A stretch of 64,000 nt of DNA from assembly GCF_002777255.1 (NCBI RefSeq), contig NZ_CP017634.1:4786903-4850902 (forward strand), written 5' to 3'. Under the pieces are notes generated by a model. It did no database searches, was not told the origin of the DNA, and saw nothing but the letters and a program-made list of their open reading frames with translations. A program made the position numbers and the translations under genes. The stretch's first letter is position 1; every line of letters starts with the position of its first letter. This DNA is from Candidatus Formimonas warabiya (GTDB lineage: Bacteria > Bacillota > Dehalobacteriia > Dehalobacteriales > Dehalobacteriaceae). Below are positions 43,531-51,841 of the stretch, in pieces.

Positions 43531-44928
43531 ATGAAGCTTTGGAAGCGCAGAGAATTTTTATGGGGCTTAGGGTTGGGTTCGCTGGGCCTTTTCAGCCTAT
43601 TAAAATGGGATACCGTGTATGGTTATGTTACGTCCATATCCGCATCAACGGGTGCAAAACCTGAGGAACAGCCTTCGGAAGAGCCGGTGGTTCCGGAAAT
43701 GGATTGTGACTATGTTCTGGAAAACGGCTTGATCGTTGATGGGACAGGCCAGGCGGGCTTTTTGGGTAATATCGGCATCAAGGGAGATACCATTGTTGCT
43801 GTGGGTGATTTCCTGGCGGGGGAAAACGCCAAAAAGATGAATGCTTCCGGACTGGTGATTACTCCCGGATTCATTGACCTGCACACCCATACGGAAGATT
43901 ACTGGCTCGCCGGGGGCGACGGTGAAATGGTTTTAAAACAAGGGGTGACTACCCAGATCGGAGGAAACTGCGGGAGTTCCGTTTCCTCCATTGGAGACTA
44001 TTTGGCATCCCTGCACCAGGCCCCCATCAATGTGGGGTTGTTTGTGGGATATAAAAATCTCCGGCGGTCAGTTGTCCCGGATCAGGTGAAAGAAGTAGGG
44101 GGAGCTGAGATCGGGAAAATGCAGATGATCCTGGCCAAAGGCCTGGAGGAAGGGGCCTTTGGCTTATCCGTCGGCTTGAGCTATGATCCCCAGATTAAAG
44201 CGACAAAAGATGAGTTGATCCAATTATGCCGGACGGTGAAAGAAGGGAACGGTTTTTATTCCACTCATATCCGAAACGAAAACGATGAGGTGATTCCTTC
44301 TGTCCAGGAGGCTATTTCTATCGGGCTTTCTGCCCAGGTTCCCGTGGAATATTCCCATGTCAAAACGGCCGGCCAACGCAACTGGGGGAAGATGGCGCAA
44401 GTACTGAAACTGGTTGAACAAGCCGCCAATGACGGGCTGGACATTACCGGTGATACTTATCCTTATACCTACTCCAGCTTGGATGTGGCACAGAACGACC
44501 AGGCTGAGTCCATGTGCGAAGAGGACATGAATATGGCTTTACAGCATCCTCTGATCATGGTGGGCAGTGATTCCGGGTTATCCCAAGAAGGGGTTGCCAC
44601 CCATCCCCGGGCTTACGGCAATTACACCAGGGTCTTATCCCATTATGTAAGGGATACCAAATTATTAGGCCTGGAACAAGCCGTCCATAAAATGACTTTG
44701 ATGCCGGCCCGGCGTTTAAAGCTGAAAGACCGGGGCATGATTGCCGTGGGTCATAAAGCGGATCTGGCTGTTTTTAATCTTTCCGGGGTGGCGGAGCAGG
44801 CTACCCGGGACAAGCCTAACCAAACCTCATTGGGCATGAAATACGTATTTGTCAATGGGGGACTGGCTCTGGACCAGGGCGCGATCACCGGCGTAAAGAC
44901 AGGAAGACCGCTTAAAAATCAGCTTTAG
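43531..44928 (+). CDS. Tat-exported D-aminoacylase-like amidohydrolase
   Basis: A 465-residue amidohydrolase. The N-terminus has a twin-arginine signal (KRREFLWGLGLGSLGLFSLL), then a Pro/Glu linker to ~55, so it is probably exported. Zinc-site elements of N-acyl-D-amino-acid deacylase are present: DLHTHTED, GGNCGSS, STHIRNE, EYSHVKTAG and VGSDSG. About 70 residues separate the last two, against over 100 in the family members I recall, so an internal lid segment seems short. The C-terminal AVHKMTLMPARRLKLKDRG is typical. Activity on D-amino acyl or related amides is expected. Confidence 0.88.
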   Translation: MKLWKRREFLWGLGLGSLGLFSLLKWDTVYGYVTSISASTGAKPEEQPSEEPVVPEMDCDYVLENGLIVDGTGQAGFLGNIGIKGDTIVAVGDFLAGENAKKMNASGLVITPGFIDLHTHTEDYWLAGGDGEMVLKQGVTTQIGGNCGSSVSSIGDYLASLHQAPINVGLFVGYKNLRRSVVPDQVKEVGGAEIGKMQMILAKGLEEGAFGLSVGLSYDPQIKATKDELIQLCRTVKEGNGFYSTHIRNENDEVIPSVQEAISIGLSAQVPVEYSHVKTAGQRNWGKMAQVLKLVEQAANDGLDITGDTYPYTYSSLDVAQNDQAESMCEEDMNMALQHPLIMVGSDSGLSQEGVATHPRAYGNYTRVLSHYVRDTKLLGLEQAVHKMTLMPARRLKLKDRGMIAVGHKADLAVFNLSGVAEQATRDKPNQTSLGMKYVFVNGGLALDQGAITGVKTGRPLKNQL

Positions 44929-44966
44929 CCGTAAAATTGAAAGAAGAAATCAAGGAAGTCAATCAC

Positions 44967-44997
44967 GAGGGGGAGATGATATCTCCCCCTCAATTGT
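44967..44997. terminator. Bidirectional terminator hairpin
   Basis: GAGGGGGAGAT (44967-44977) pairs with ATCTCCCCCTC (44981-44991), between the amidohydrolase gene and the convergent repeat-protein gene. Confidence 0.8.
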
Positions 44998-45019
44998 ATT
45001 ATACCGGAGCGGATTCTTC

Positions 45020-45664
45020 TCAGCCGAGAGAATCTAAAGTACCTGTTCCCATGGATGACCTCTTTTCCGCGTGTTCTTTCATTTTGGTAGCCAGTTCTTG
45101 AATATCCTCCTCCGAGGCGGAACCATCGGTAATTTTGCTGATTAAATCCTCTATTTCCGAGGTAGCCGAATCAGAGTCTTTGCCAGGAGGAGCAGGCATC
45201 TTTTCCGCGTGTTCTTTCATTTTGGTGGCCAGTTCTTTAATATCCTCCTCCGAGGCGGAATCATCGACAACTTTATTGATCAAATCCTCTATTTCGGAGC
45301 TGTCAGAATCAGCATCCTGGGCGGGAGGCGGAGGGGCCGGCATCTTCTCGAATCCTTCTTTGATGAGGGAAGTGAATTCTTCAATTTCCTCGTCGGAGGC
45401 GGAGCCGTCGGCAATCTTATTAATCAAATCCTCCATGTTATTTTCCTCTGAAACAGATGCGCTGTTCATATTTATTGCCTGAGTGCTTAACTGCACGGTA
45501 TCACCGTCGGTATTGGATAACAATACGCTGCTTTGCTGATCCGTGCTGGATATCAGTTGTGTCAGTGCGCTTACATTTATGGAAGCGCTAGTTTTGTTTG
45601 TCTTGCTGGTGTAATTTGTCAGGTAACTTAACCAGGAATTATTGTTTACCGATGAAATACTCAT
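45020..45664 (-). CDS. Acidic protein with three ~47-residue repeats
   Basis: A 214-residue protein of unknown family. Residues 1-70 are Ser/Asn/Thr-rich (starting MSISSVNNNSWLSYLTN). Three repeats begin with EDLI at 78, 126 and 172, each with a short DGSAS or DDSAS-E-E-D motif, a charged helix (ELATKMKEHAEKM) and, in the first two, a MPAPP linker. DNA of repeats 2 and 3 is nearly identical, so they are recent duplicates. The DGSASEED pattern resembles EF-hand-like calcium proteins without being a clean match. It is divergent from the response regulator gene and shares its promoter region. Confidence 0.75.
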   Translation of the reverse strand: MSISSVNNNSWLSYLTNYTSKTNKTSASINVSALTQLISSTDQQSSVLLSNTDGDTVQLSTQAINMNSASVSEENNMEDLINKIADGSASDEEIEEFTSLIKEGFEKMPAPPPPAQDADSDSSEIEDLINKVVDDSASEEDIKELATKMKEHAEKMPAPPGKDSDSATSEIEDLISKITDGSASEEDIQELATKMKEHAEKRSSMGTGTLDSLG

Positions 45665-45725
45665 TCTTTTTCCTCCTTTTTTAATCTCGTTCCTTTCCTA
45701 TTTGTGAAATATTTTCGGCACAATT

Positions 45726-45875
45726 TCTTTGAATTATCTTTGAAATAAAGAAAATTCAAAGAATATTTTAGTATGATAGTATTTGACAGGATTTCACCAC
45801 CATGACCTCCCTTTTGACATTTTTTTACCTGATTTATCTCTATTATCGGTATGCTATCTTTGAAATCTCTTTGAG
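45726..45875. promoter_or_regulatory. Repeated TCTTTGAA sites in the divergent promoter region
   Basis: Two pairs of direct repeats, TCTTTGAA at 45726-45733 and 45737-45744, and TCTTTGAA at 45857-45864 with TCTTTGAG at 45868-45875, are each spaced 11 bases. An inverted copy lies at 45755-45762. OmpR/PhoB-type regulators bind such tandem sites. They lie on both sides of the region, so the regulator at 45932 may control both divergent genes. Confidence 0.65.
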
Positions 45876-45931
45876 AATCAAGGAAATGAGAAATATTTCA
45901 TAAAAACTTTTGTCACAATGAGGGGATGAAG

Positions 45932-46606
45932 ATGTTATTGCTATTAATTGAGGATGAAAAAAAACTGACGGACGCCCTTTCCTATATCTTAAAGAAAAAC
46001 GGTTATACAGTCGATGTGGCTTTGGATGGTGAGACAGGCCTGGAAATGGTTTTGACCGGGATTTATGATGTGATTGTCCTTGATCGGATGCTTCCCGGCC
46101 GGGACGGCCTTTCGATTTTGAAGCGGATGCGCAGTAACCATATTCAGACGCCGGTGATCTTTTTAACGGCCAAAGATACCGTTAAAGACCGGATTGAAGG
46201 ATTGGATTCCGGCGCCGATGATTATCTGGTCAAACCCTTTTCCATGGAAGAATTGCTGGCAAGATTGCGGGCACTGATGCGCAGAAAGGAGAAAGACCTG
46301 GCCGAAGATACTTTAAGTGCCAGGGGTTTTACTTTTAATCCCAAAATGGGAGAGGTTAAAATGGGTGATCAAGTAATTAGATTAACCGTGAAAGAATCTC
46401 TTCTTTTAGAACTTCTGATGAGAAATTATGGAAAGGTGCAGTCGAAGATATGCATCCTGGAAAAGGTTTGGGGTTTTAATGCCGATATCGATGAGGGTAA
46501 TATCGATTTGTATATTCACTATTTAAGAAAAAAGTTAAATTCAACCTGTATTAAAACAGTGAGAGGATTGGGGTATTGTTTCAAGGAGGATGATTATGTT
46601 TCGTAA
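45932..46606 (+). CDS. OmpR-family response regulator
   Basis: A 224-residue receiver plus winged-helix regulator. Acidic residues are in LIEDEKK, Asp51 is the phosphorylation site (VIVLDRMLPG), and the Lys is in DYLVKPFS. The C-terminal DNA-binding part has LTVKESLLLELLMRN and IDLYIHYLRKKL. AGGGG at 45921 places the start at ATG 45932; ATG 45926 is in frame but lies on the ribosome site. It overlaps the kinase gene by 11 bp. Confidence 0.93.
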   Translation: MLLLLIEDEKKLTDALSYILKKNGYTVDVALDGETGLEMVLTGIYDVIVLDRMLPGRDGLSILKRMRSNHIQTPVIFLTAKDTVKDRIEGLDSGADDYLVKPFSMEELLARLRALMRRKEKDLAEDTLSARGFTFNPKMGEVKMGDQVIRLTVKESLLLELLMRNYGKVQSKICILEKVWGFNADIDEGNIDLYIHYLRKKLNSTCIKTVRGLGYCFKEDDYVS

Positions 46607-47960
46607 ATTGAGGTGGCAGTTGACATTTTTTAACGCAGGAATTATTGCCCTTCTGTTCGTCTTATTGATCATGGGTACATACCTGTTATCCCAAAACCAA
46701 ATGGAAAGAATGACCAGGCAAATGGCTCAGTCTTTGGCCCGGGATATTGTGACGGGAAAAATCACTGATTTGCCCCCCGCATGGGAGGAAGACAAACATC
46801 CGGGTCAAGAGCCGGAGATCATGGTGCCCCCTTTCACGCATGAGGGGAATCCCCCAGGGGAAGGCCGGGATAATTTTCCCGGTTCGGCGGTTGATTTGCC
46901 CCCTCGGCCCGGGCTTTATCCTCTTGCCTTTTTTGTGGAAATATCTGCCCAAGGTGAAATCATTAAGACATCTTCCTTCTTTCCCCTTAAACAAACCGAT
47001 TTAAAAACTCTTGTCCAAGATATGCTCAAAATGCCTGATCAAGAAGGGCGTCTCTCTATTAACCAAACAGGATATTATTATTTGAAGACGAACTTGCCGG
47101 AGCGTAAAGGCATGCTCTTTGTCTTTCAGGATCTGAGCCCGGAAAGGAATGCCCGCATGTCCGTGATGACCGCTTTAAGTTTAGCAGGAATTACATGTTT
47201 GTTATTATCCCTGGCGGGGAGCCTCTTTATGGCCAATCGGGCCATCATCCCGATCCAAAAGTCCTGGGAGCAGCAAAAAGGTTTTTTAGCGGATGCTTCC
47301 CATGAACTGCGCAATCCTTTGACGGTGATGCAGACCAATTTGGAGGCTGTCCTGTCGGATCCCAAAGAAATGGTGGGCAACCAGGAAAAATGGCTCCATA
47401 ATATCGGAGAGGAAATTTCTTATATGGCAAAGATGGTGGATTCTCTTTTATTCTTGGCCCGGGTTGATTCCCAGCAGCAATTCCTAAGTAAAGATTATTT
47501 TTCTCTTCATGACATGGTGAATATGGTTGTAGAATCATTCCAAACCATTGCCGCCGCCCAGGAAAAAAGTTTGGATTATGAGGGTAGAGACAAAGTAAGC
47601 TGTTATGGGGATGAATTTAGGATGAAACAAGTTATCAGCATCCTGGTGGATAATGCCATCAAATACTCCCCCGCCGGCGGAAGGATCCGTGTAGGTTTAG
47701 AACAGATCGGTCATGTAGCCGTGATCAGTGTGGCAGACAACGGATACGGCATGGAGCCTGAGCATTTGGATAAAATATTCCAGCGTTTTTACCAGATTGA
47801 TAAGTCCCGGTCAAAAGGAGGGGCAGGACTGGGGCTGGCTATCGCTAAACTGATCGTTGAAAAGCACCGGGGGATCATTCGTGTGTCAAGTGTACCTGTC
47901 CAGGGAACGATTTTTCGGATTCACTTGCCTTTAAGCAATCCCGTGACTGTTGTTAATTAG
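46596..47960 (+). CDS. Sensor histidine kinase
   Basis: A 454-residue membrane kinase. Two membrane helices (residues ~8-33 and ~185-210) flank a ~150-residue extracytoplasmic sensor rich in Pro and acidic residues. The H box is DASHELRNPLTVMQ, the N box VDNAIKYSP and G boxes VADNGYGM and GAGLGLAI. AAGGAGG at 46583-46589 sets ATG 46596. It is translationally coupled to the response regulator. The ligand is not evident; the nearby acidic repeat protein could be a target or part of the sensing. Confidence 0.93.
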   Translation: MFRKLRWQLTFFNAGIIALLFVLLIMGTYLLSQNQMERMTRQMAQSLARDIVTGKITDLPPAWEEDKHPGQEPEIMVPPFTHEGNPPGEGRDNFPGSAVDLPPRPGLYPLAFFVEISAQGEIIKTSSFFPLKQTDLKTLVQDMLKMPDQEGRLSINQTGYYYLKTNLPERKGMLFVFQDLSPERNARMSVMTALSLAGITCLLLSLAGSLFMANRAIIPIQKSWEQQKGFLADASHELRNPLTVMQTNLEAVLSDPKEMVGNQEKWLHNIGEEISYMAKMVDSLLFLARVDSQQQFLSKDYFSLHDMVNMVVESFQTIAAAQEKSLDYEGRDKVSCYGDEFRMKQVISILVDNAIKYSPAGGRIRVGLEQIGHVAVISVADNGYGMEPEHLDKIFQRFYQIDKSRSKGGAGLGLAIAKLIVEKHRGIIRVSSVPVQGTIFRIHLPLSNPVTVVN

Positions 47961-47994
47961 ATCAATTTTGAACCTGAGTGACGCTACTTTTTGC

Positions 47995-48023
47995 TTGGCA
48001 CTTTTTTGATAAAATGGTATAAT
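47995..48023 (+). promoter_or_regulatory. SigA promoter of birA with GTTAACC half-site
   Basis: TTGGCA (47995-48000), 17 bases, TATAAT (48018-48023). A half BirA-operator GTTAACC lies directly downstream at 48024-48030, suggesting weak autoregulation or chance. The predicted transcript has a leader of only ~10 bases. Confidence 0.8.
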
Positions 48024-48040
48024 GTTAACCATACGTAAAG

Positions 48041-49021
48041 ATGGGGTTGACAGATGCGATGAAAGAAAAAATTCTCAGGCTCCTGAAAAGTGAAGACCAA
48101 TATCTATCCGGAGAGGAAATCAGCAATCTCCTGGGGGTTTCCCGTACTGCCGTGTGGAAACATATCAATACTTTAAAAACAGAGGGATATGTGATTGAAT
48201 CACAAACCAAACTGGGCTATCGTTTGCTTGGGGCACCTGACCGGTTGTACCCGGAGGAAATAAAAGACGGTTTAAACACAGAATATATCGGGCGAAATAT
48301 TGATTATCATGAGGCTGTTGATTCCACCAACCAGACGGCCAAGGAAATGGCGGAAAGAGAGTTTGCAGAAGGAACTGTGGTGGTGGCAGAAATGCAGACG
48401 GCAGGTAAAGGGAGATTAGGCCGCAAGTGGAATTCACCTTTTGGAACGGGGATTTGGATGTCACTGATTGTTCGTCCGCCCATTGCTCCGCCCGATGCTC
48501 CCAAAATAACCTTGTTGACGGCTGTGGCAGTGGCAGAGGGGATCGTCCATGAAACCGGCATGAAACCCGGAATCAAATGGCCTAACGATGTTTTGGTAAA
48601 TGGGAAAAAAGTATGTGGCATTTTGACAGAGATGAAGGCGGATATGGACCGGATTCATTATGTGGTGGTAGGCATGGGGATCAACGTCAATGATCAGAAT
48701 TTTCCTGAGGAGATCCGGGAGACTGCCACCTCCTTACAGATAGAAACCGGCAGCCGGATGAACAGGGCCAGGATTGCCGCATCTATTCTGAATGATTGGG
48801 AAAAGAATTATCAAAATTTTTTAAGTCAGGGGTTTGCTCCCGTAAAAGACGGGTGGAAAAATTATGCGGTGAACCTGGGGAAGGAGGTATCGGTAACCAC
48901 TTTCAAGGAAACGATTTCGGGAAGGGCTATGGATATTGACGAAGATGGCATGCTTCTTGTAAAAGACGCCACCGGGAAAATCCATAGAATTGTTGCAGGC
49001 GATGTTAGCTTAAGAAAATAG
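48041..49021 (+). CDS. birA: Bifunctional biotin-protein ligase/biotin repressor
   Basis: A 326-residue protein. N-terminal HTH (EEISNLLGVSRTAVWKHIN, residues ~20-45), then the biotin ligase domain with DSTNQTAKE, GKGRLGRKWNSPFGTGIW and KWPNDVLVNGKK, and a C-terminal SH3-like domain. It biotinylates carboxylases and, with biotinyl-AMP, represses transport genes such as bioY downstream, where its operator is seen. ATG 48059 is an alternative start, 18 bases later. Confidence 0.93.
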   Translation: MGLTDAMKEKILRLLKSEDQYLSGEEISNLLGVSRTAVWKHINTLKTEGYVIESQTKLGYRLLGAPDRLYPEEIKDGLNTEYIGRNIDYHEAVDSTNQTAKEMAEREFAEGTVVVAEMQTAGKGRLGRKWNSPFGTGIWMSLIVRPPIAPPDAPKITLLTAVAVAEGIVHETGMKPGIKWPNDVLVNGKKVCGILTEMKADMDRIHYVVVGMGINVNDQNFPEEIRETATSLQIETGSRMNRARIAASILNDWEKNYQNFLSQGFAPVKDGWKNYAVNLGKEVSVTTFKETISGRAMDIDEDGMLLVKDATGKIHRIVAGDVSLRK

Positions 49022-49041
49022 CAGATCGTACTTATTTATTT

Positions 49042-49079
49042 TTATTGTTAACCATTTATCGCTTAATAGTTAACAATAA
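49042..49079. promoter_or_regulatory. BirA operator upstream of bioY
   Basis: TTATTGTTAAC (49042-49052) and GTTAACAATAA (49069-49079) are perfect 11-bp arms separated by 16 bases, matching the Firmicute BirA-box pattern. It lies 76 bases before bioY. Confidence 0.92.
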
Positions 49080-49155
49080 CTAGGCTGAAGAGATAGCCTA
49101 AGGCTTTAGCCAGGATCATGGGCTTGTTTTTATCAAACAAAAGGAGAGGATTAGA

Positions 49156-49704
49156 TTGAAAATGAAAGATATGACCGCAATTGCCATGTTTGCTGCTTTG
49201 ACCGCTGTACTGTCCCAAATCGCTGTTCCCCTGCCCTTTTCCCCTGTCCCTGTCACTTTACAGACTTTTGCCGTTGTTTTCACCGGAATAGTGCTGGGCA
49301 GCCGGAAAGGTACCGGTGCGCTAATCGTCTATACCCTCATGGGGCTTTTTGGCTTACCTGTTTTTTCCCAGGCAAAATCAGGGCTGTCTGTGTTGGTAGG
49401 GCCAACGGGAGGGTATCTATTCGGGTTTATCATTGCCGCTTTCTTGATTGGAAAAATAGTGGAAAGGTCGGCTCAAGTAACCTATTTCAGAGCCCTTGTT
49501 GCTTTGGTGATCGGTGTGACGGTAATTTATGCGGCCGGTGTCATCCAATTAAAATTTGTCATGAATGTGACTTTCCCGGAGGCTTTTGCCATGGGCGCTG
49601 CTCCCTATTTGCCTTTGGAAGTAGTTAAAGTACTGGTGGGAGCATATCTGGGATGCGCCGTCCGAAGAGCGGTGCTAAAAGCTTTACCGGAATTTGGAGC
49701 ATGA
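49156..49704 (+). CDS. bioY: Biotin ECF transporter S component
   Basis: A 182-residue membrane protein with about six hydrophobic segments. Family motifs are QIAVPLPFSPVPVTLQTF, LMGLFGLPVF, GPTGGYLFGFI and the C-terminal YLPLEVVKVLVGAYLG. It binds biotin for import with a shared ECF module. TTG 49156 has AAGGAGAGG 6 bases upstream; ATG 49162 is the alternative. The BirA box upstream implies repression when biotin is plentiful. Confidence 0.95.
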   Translation: MKMKDMTAIAMFAALTAVLSQIAVPLPFSPVPVTLQTFAVVFTGIVLGSRKGTGALIVYTLMGLFGLPVFSQAKSGLSVLVGPTGGYLFGFIIAAFLIGKIVERSAQVTYFRALVALVIGVTVIYAAGVIQLKFVMNVTFPEAFAMGAAPYLPLEVVKVLVGAYLGCAVRRAVLKALPEFGA

Positions 49705-49866
49705 GAGCATAGGCCAGGTCTATGTCAGGGGAAGACTGTCAGGGGGACAGGTCCCTTGACATAATTTTTTTGCATGTCAAGGGACCTGTCCCCCTGACAG
49801 TCTCCTGACATGCCGGGTAAATAATCAAGGAAAATGATCCCGAATTCGGGATTTTTGTGCTATAAT
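49705..49866 (+). repeat. Left 162-bp direct repeat flanking the IS
   Basis: Identical, base for base as read, to 51842-52003. It carries a 29-bp perfect inverted repeat with an 11-base loop (49734-49802), a 16-bp palindrome ATCCCGAATTCGGGAT (49837-49852) and ends TGCTATAAT. See the mobile element entry. Confidence 0.97.
49734..49802. repeat. 29-bp inverted-repeat palindromic element (REP-like)
   Basis: Perfect 29-bp arms begin at 49734 and 49774, with the core CAGGGGGACAGGTCCCTTGA. A bulged 40-bp extension (ATGTCAGG ... CCTGACAT) surrounds it. The same element is duplicated at 51871-51939 inside the right direct repeat. Related GTCCCCTGAC words recur at 60105-60177. Confidence 0.9.
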
Positions 49867-51841
49867 CCCGTATTTGACACTTGATCAAAATAAAAATCCT
49901 GCAAAGCCTTGATTTGAAAGGTTTTGCAGGATTTAATGTATGTGTAAAAAGTGCGTACTTTTTTTACTTTTTCGTTTCTTTAAAAATTTTTTTCATGATG
50001 CTTGTTGCAACAATCTGATAGTCCGTGCGAAAGCCAAAAGCATCATGAAGCGCATCGGTAAAATCTGTTCTTGTGTAGGTTGGAACATACCCTTCGTTTT
50101 TAACTTCTAGAAAATCCATATCTCTCAGCCCGCCAATAATCTCGTGGCATGTGAAATTTTCGTTGAGCCTCTTTTCAAGTAGCCTAAAAATAATTAGCGA
50201 TATAAAGCAAGTGGTAAAATGCGCTTCAATCCTGTCATCATTGCTTAAGTACACAGGTCTTGCTTTGAATTCGCTTTTCATAATCCTAAAGCATTCTTCG
50301 ATCTCCCATCTCCTGTGATTTACCTTGATGATTTCAGATACATCATCCTCAAGGTTTGTGCAAATTCCATAAAAACCATCAAAGGCTTCTTCTTTCTGGA
50401 TGAGAGTAGAATCAATGCTGTAGATCTCTTTTTCTGCGACTTCTCCATCAGGAGTACAGCTTGTTTTATGAATAAACCTTTTGTAATCGTTAGGATTGCA
50501 TTTCTTAATTTTTATTGGGTTTGCATCTATAACCTTTTGGGCACGTTCTATTTGAGAGTTACGGATTTTACGCTGATAATCCCTGTATTTGATAGAGTAG
50601 GTTACAATAAGCCTTTGTTCAAAACCGTTTTCTTTGATCCAACGTTCCTTGTAAAAAACTTTAGCTCGTATTTTGGCTTTATCTTCAGTAGTGGCTTTAT
50701 CTATCATTTCATCAAGCTTGGAAATGTCATAGGTTTTTTCGCTATCTGGAAGTTTCCAGCCATCTGGAGCAAGAGCCCATTTTTTTAGGTGCTCTTTTAA
50801 TTTTTTAATAGACTGAGTTGTAATAAACGCCCGTCCATCTTTGTCGTTAAACTTTCGATTATCTTCGGAAGCAAGGCCTGCATCAGTACAGACGATGAAT
50901 TTGGAAAGTTCAAAATCGGATAAAATCTTTTTTTCCAATGGCTTTAAAGTCAGCTGCTCGTTCATATTACCCCTGTTAATGCTAAAAGCCAGAGGAATGC
51001 CATCCCCGTCCATGAATAGTCCCATTTGGACTATTGGGTTTGGTCTGTGTTCTTTTGACGGACCGTATTGTTTACTGCCGTCTTCCTGTTCTATTTCAAA
51101 AAAGTAATTGGTGCAATCATAGTAAAGTACACTGGTGTTTCTTTTGGAAACCTTAAGGCTGTTTTCATACAAAGAGGACTGAATAAAACCTGTTTCCTTG
51201 GAAAGCACTTCAAGAGCTCTGTATATTTGATGTAAATCAAAATTAGGCTGCTCAATAAACCTTTTAGAAAGCTCGTATGTTGCAAGTTTTGAGGAAGGGA
51301 AGATAACTCTGCCGTAAATTAACCTTGAGAGAATTGAATCCAGGTCAAAATCAAATTTGTACCTTTGGGAAATATCTTTACAGATCTTATGAATTCCGAG
51401 TTCGTGATAAATCTTTTGCAGAAATAGATATCCGCCGTTGAAGGAACGCTGTTCGTCTTTCGAAATAATTTTAGATTGCTCGAAAGGAACAAGTATTTTC
51501 CGTATTTGTTCCTTTTCTTTTTCATTCAATTTTCTTATATATTCTTTAGCCCACTCATATGGATCTGCACCATTAAGTTTTTCCCTGAGTTCAGTTTCGG
51601 TTCCAAGTTTCTCAACAGTAATTGTGCGTTCTTTCTTATTCATATAAACAGTTTTTGTAACATAAAGTGAAGCTGAATTTTTTGAACGTGATACCTTTAA
51701 TCTCATAAGCAATCCTCCAAACTACTTATATTATAACATATCACGCGTTATCACGCAATTGGAAGTGCGAAAATTTGACAAAAAAATAAGCCTATCTCAA
51801 GGCTTTCAGGGATTCTTTCTTTATTCAACTGTCAAAGGCCC
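49867..51841. mobile_element. IS1634-family (IS4 superfamily) insertion sequence
   Basis: A ~1.97-kb element with one transposase gene. Imperfect inverted ends are visible: TTTGACACTTGA (49873 on) and, on the other strand, TTTGACAGTTGA (from 51836 inward), both followed by AAAGCCTTGA-like sequence. It is bordered by 162-bp identical direct repeats. Long, variable-length target duplications are known for IS1634 of Mycoplasma mycoides. The exact ends are uncertain by a few bases. Confidence 0.85.
49964..51712 (-). CDS. IS1634-type DDE transposase
   Basis: A 582-residue, apparently intact transposase. The DDE residues appear in LYYDCTNYFFE, IVCTDAGLAS and RRWEIEECFRIMKSEF (YREK-type). An insertion-containing catalytic domain lies between. 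AT-rich codon use differs from the GC-richer neighbours, as expected for a mobile gene. The gene starts about 130 bases from the right end of the element. Confidence 0.93.
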   Translation of the reverse strand: MLMRLKVSRSKNSASLYVTKTVYMNKKERTITVEKLGTETELREKLNGADPYEWAKEYIRKLNEKEKEQIRKILVPFEQSKIISKDEQRSFNGGYLFLQKIYHELGIHKICKDISQRYKFDFDLDSILSRLIYGRVIFPSSKLATYELSKRFIEQPNFDLHQIYRALEVLSKETGFIQSSLYENSLKVSKRNTSVLYYDCTNYFFEIEQEDGSKQYGPSKEHRPNPIVQMGLFMDGDGIPLAFSINRGNMNEQLTLKPLEKKILSDFELSKFIVCTDAGLASEDNRKFNDKDGRAFITTQSIKKLKEHLKKWALAPDGWKLPDSEKTYDISKLDEMIDKATTEDKAKIRAKVFYKERWIKENGFEQRLIVTYSIKYRDYQRKIRNSQIERAQKVIDANPIKIKKCNPNDYKRFIHKTSCTPDGEVAEKEIYSIDSTLIQKEEAFDGFYGICTNLEDDVSEIIKVNHRRWEIEECFRIMKSEFKARPVYLSNDDRIEAHFTTCFISLIIFRLLEKRLNENFTCHEIIGGLRDMDFLEVKNEGYVPTYTRTDFTDALHDAFGFRTDYQIVATSIMKKIFKETKK

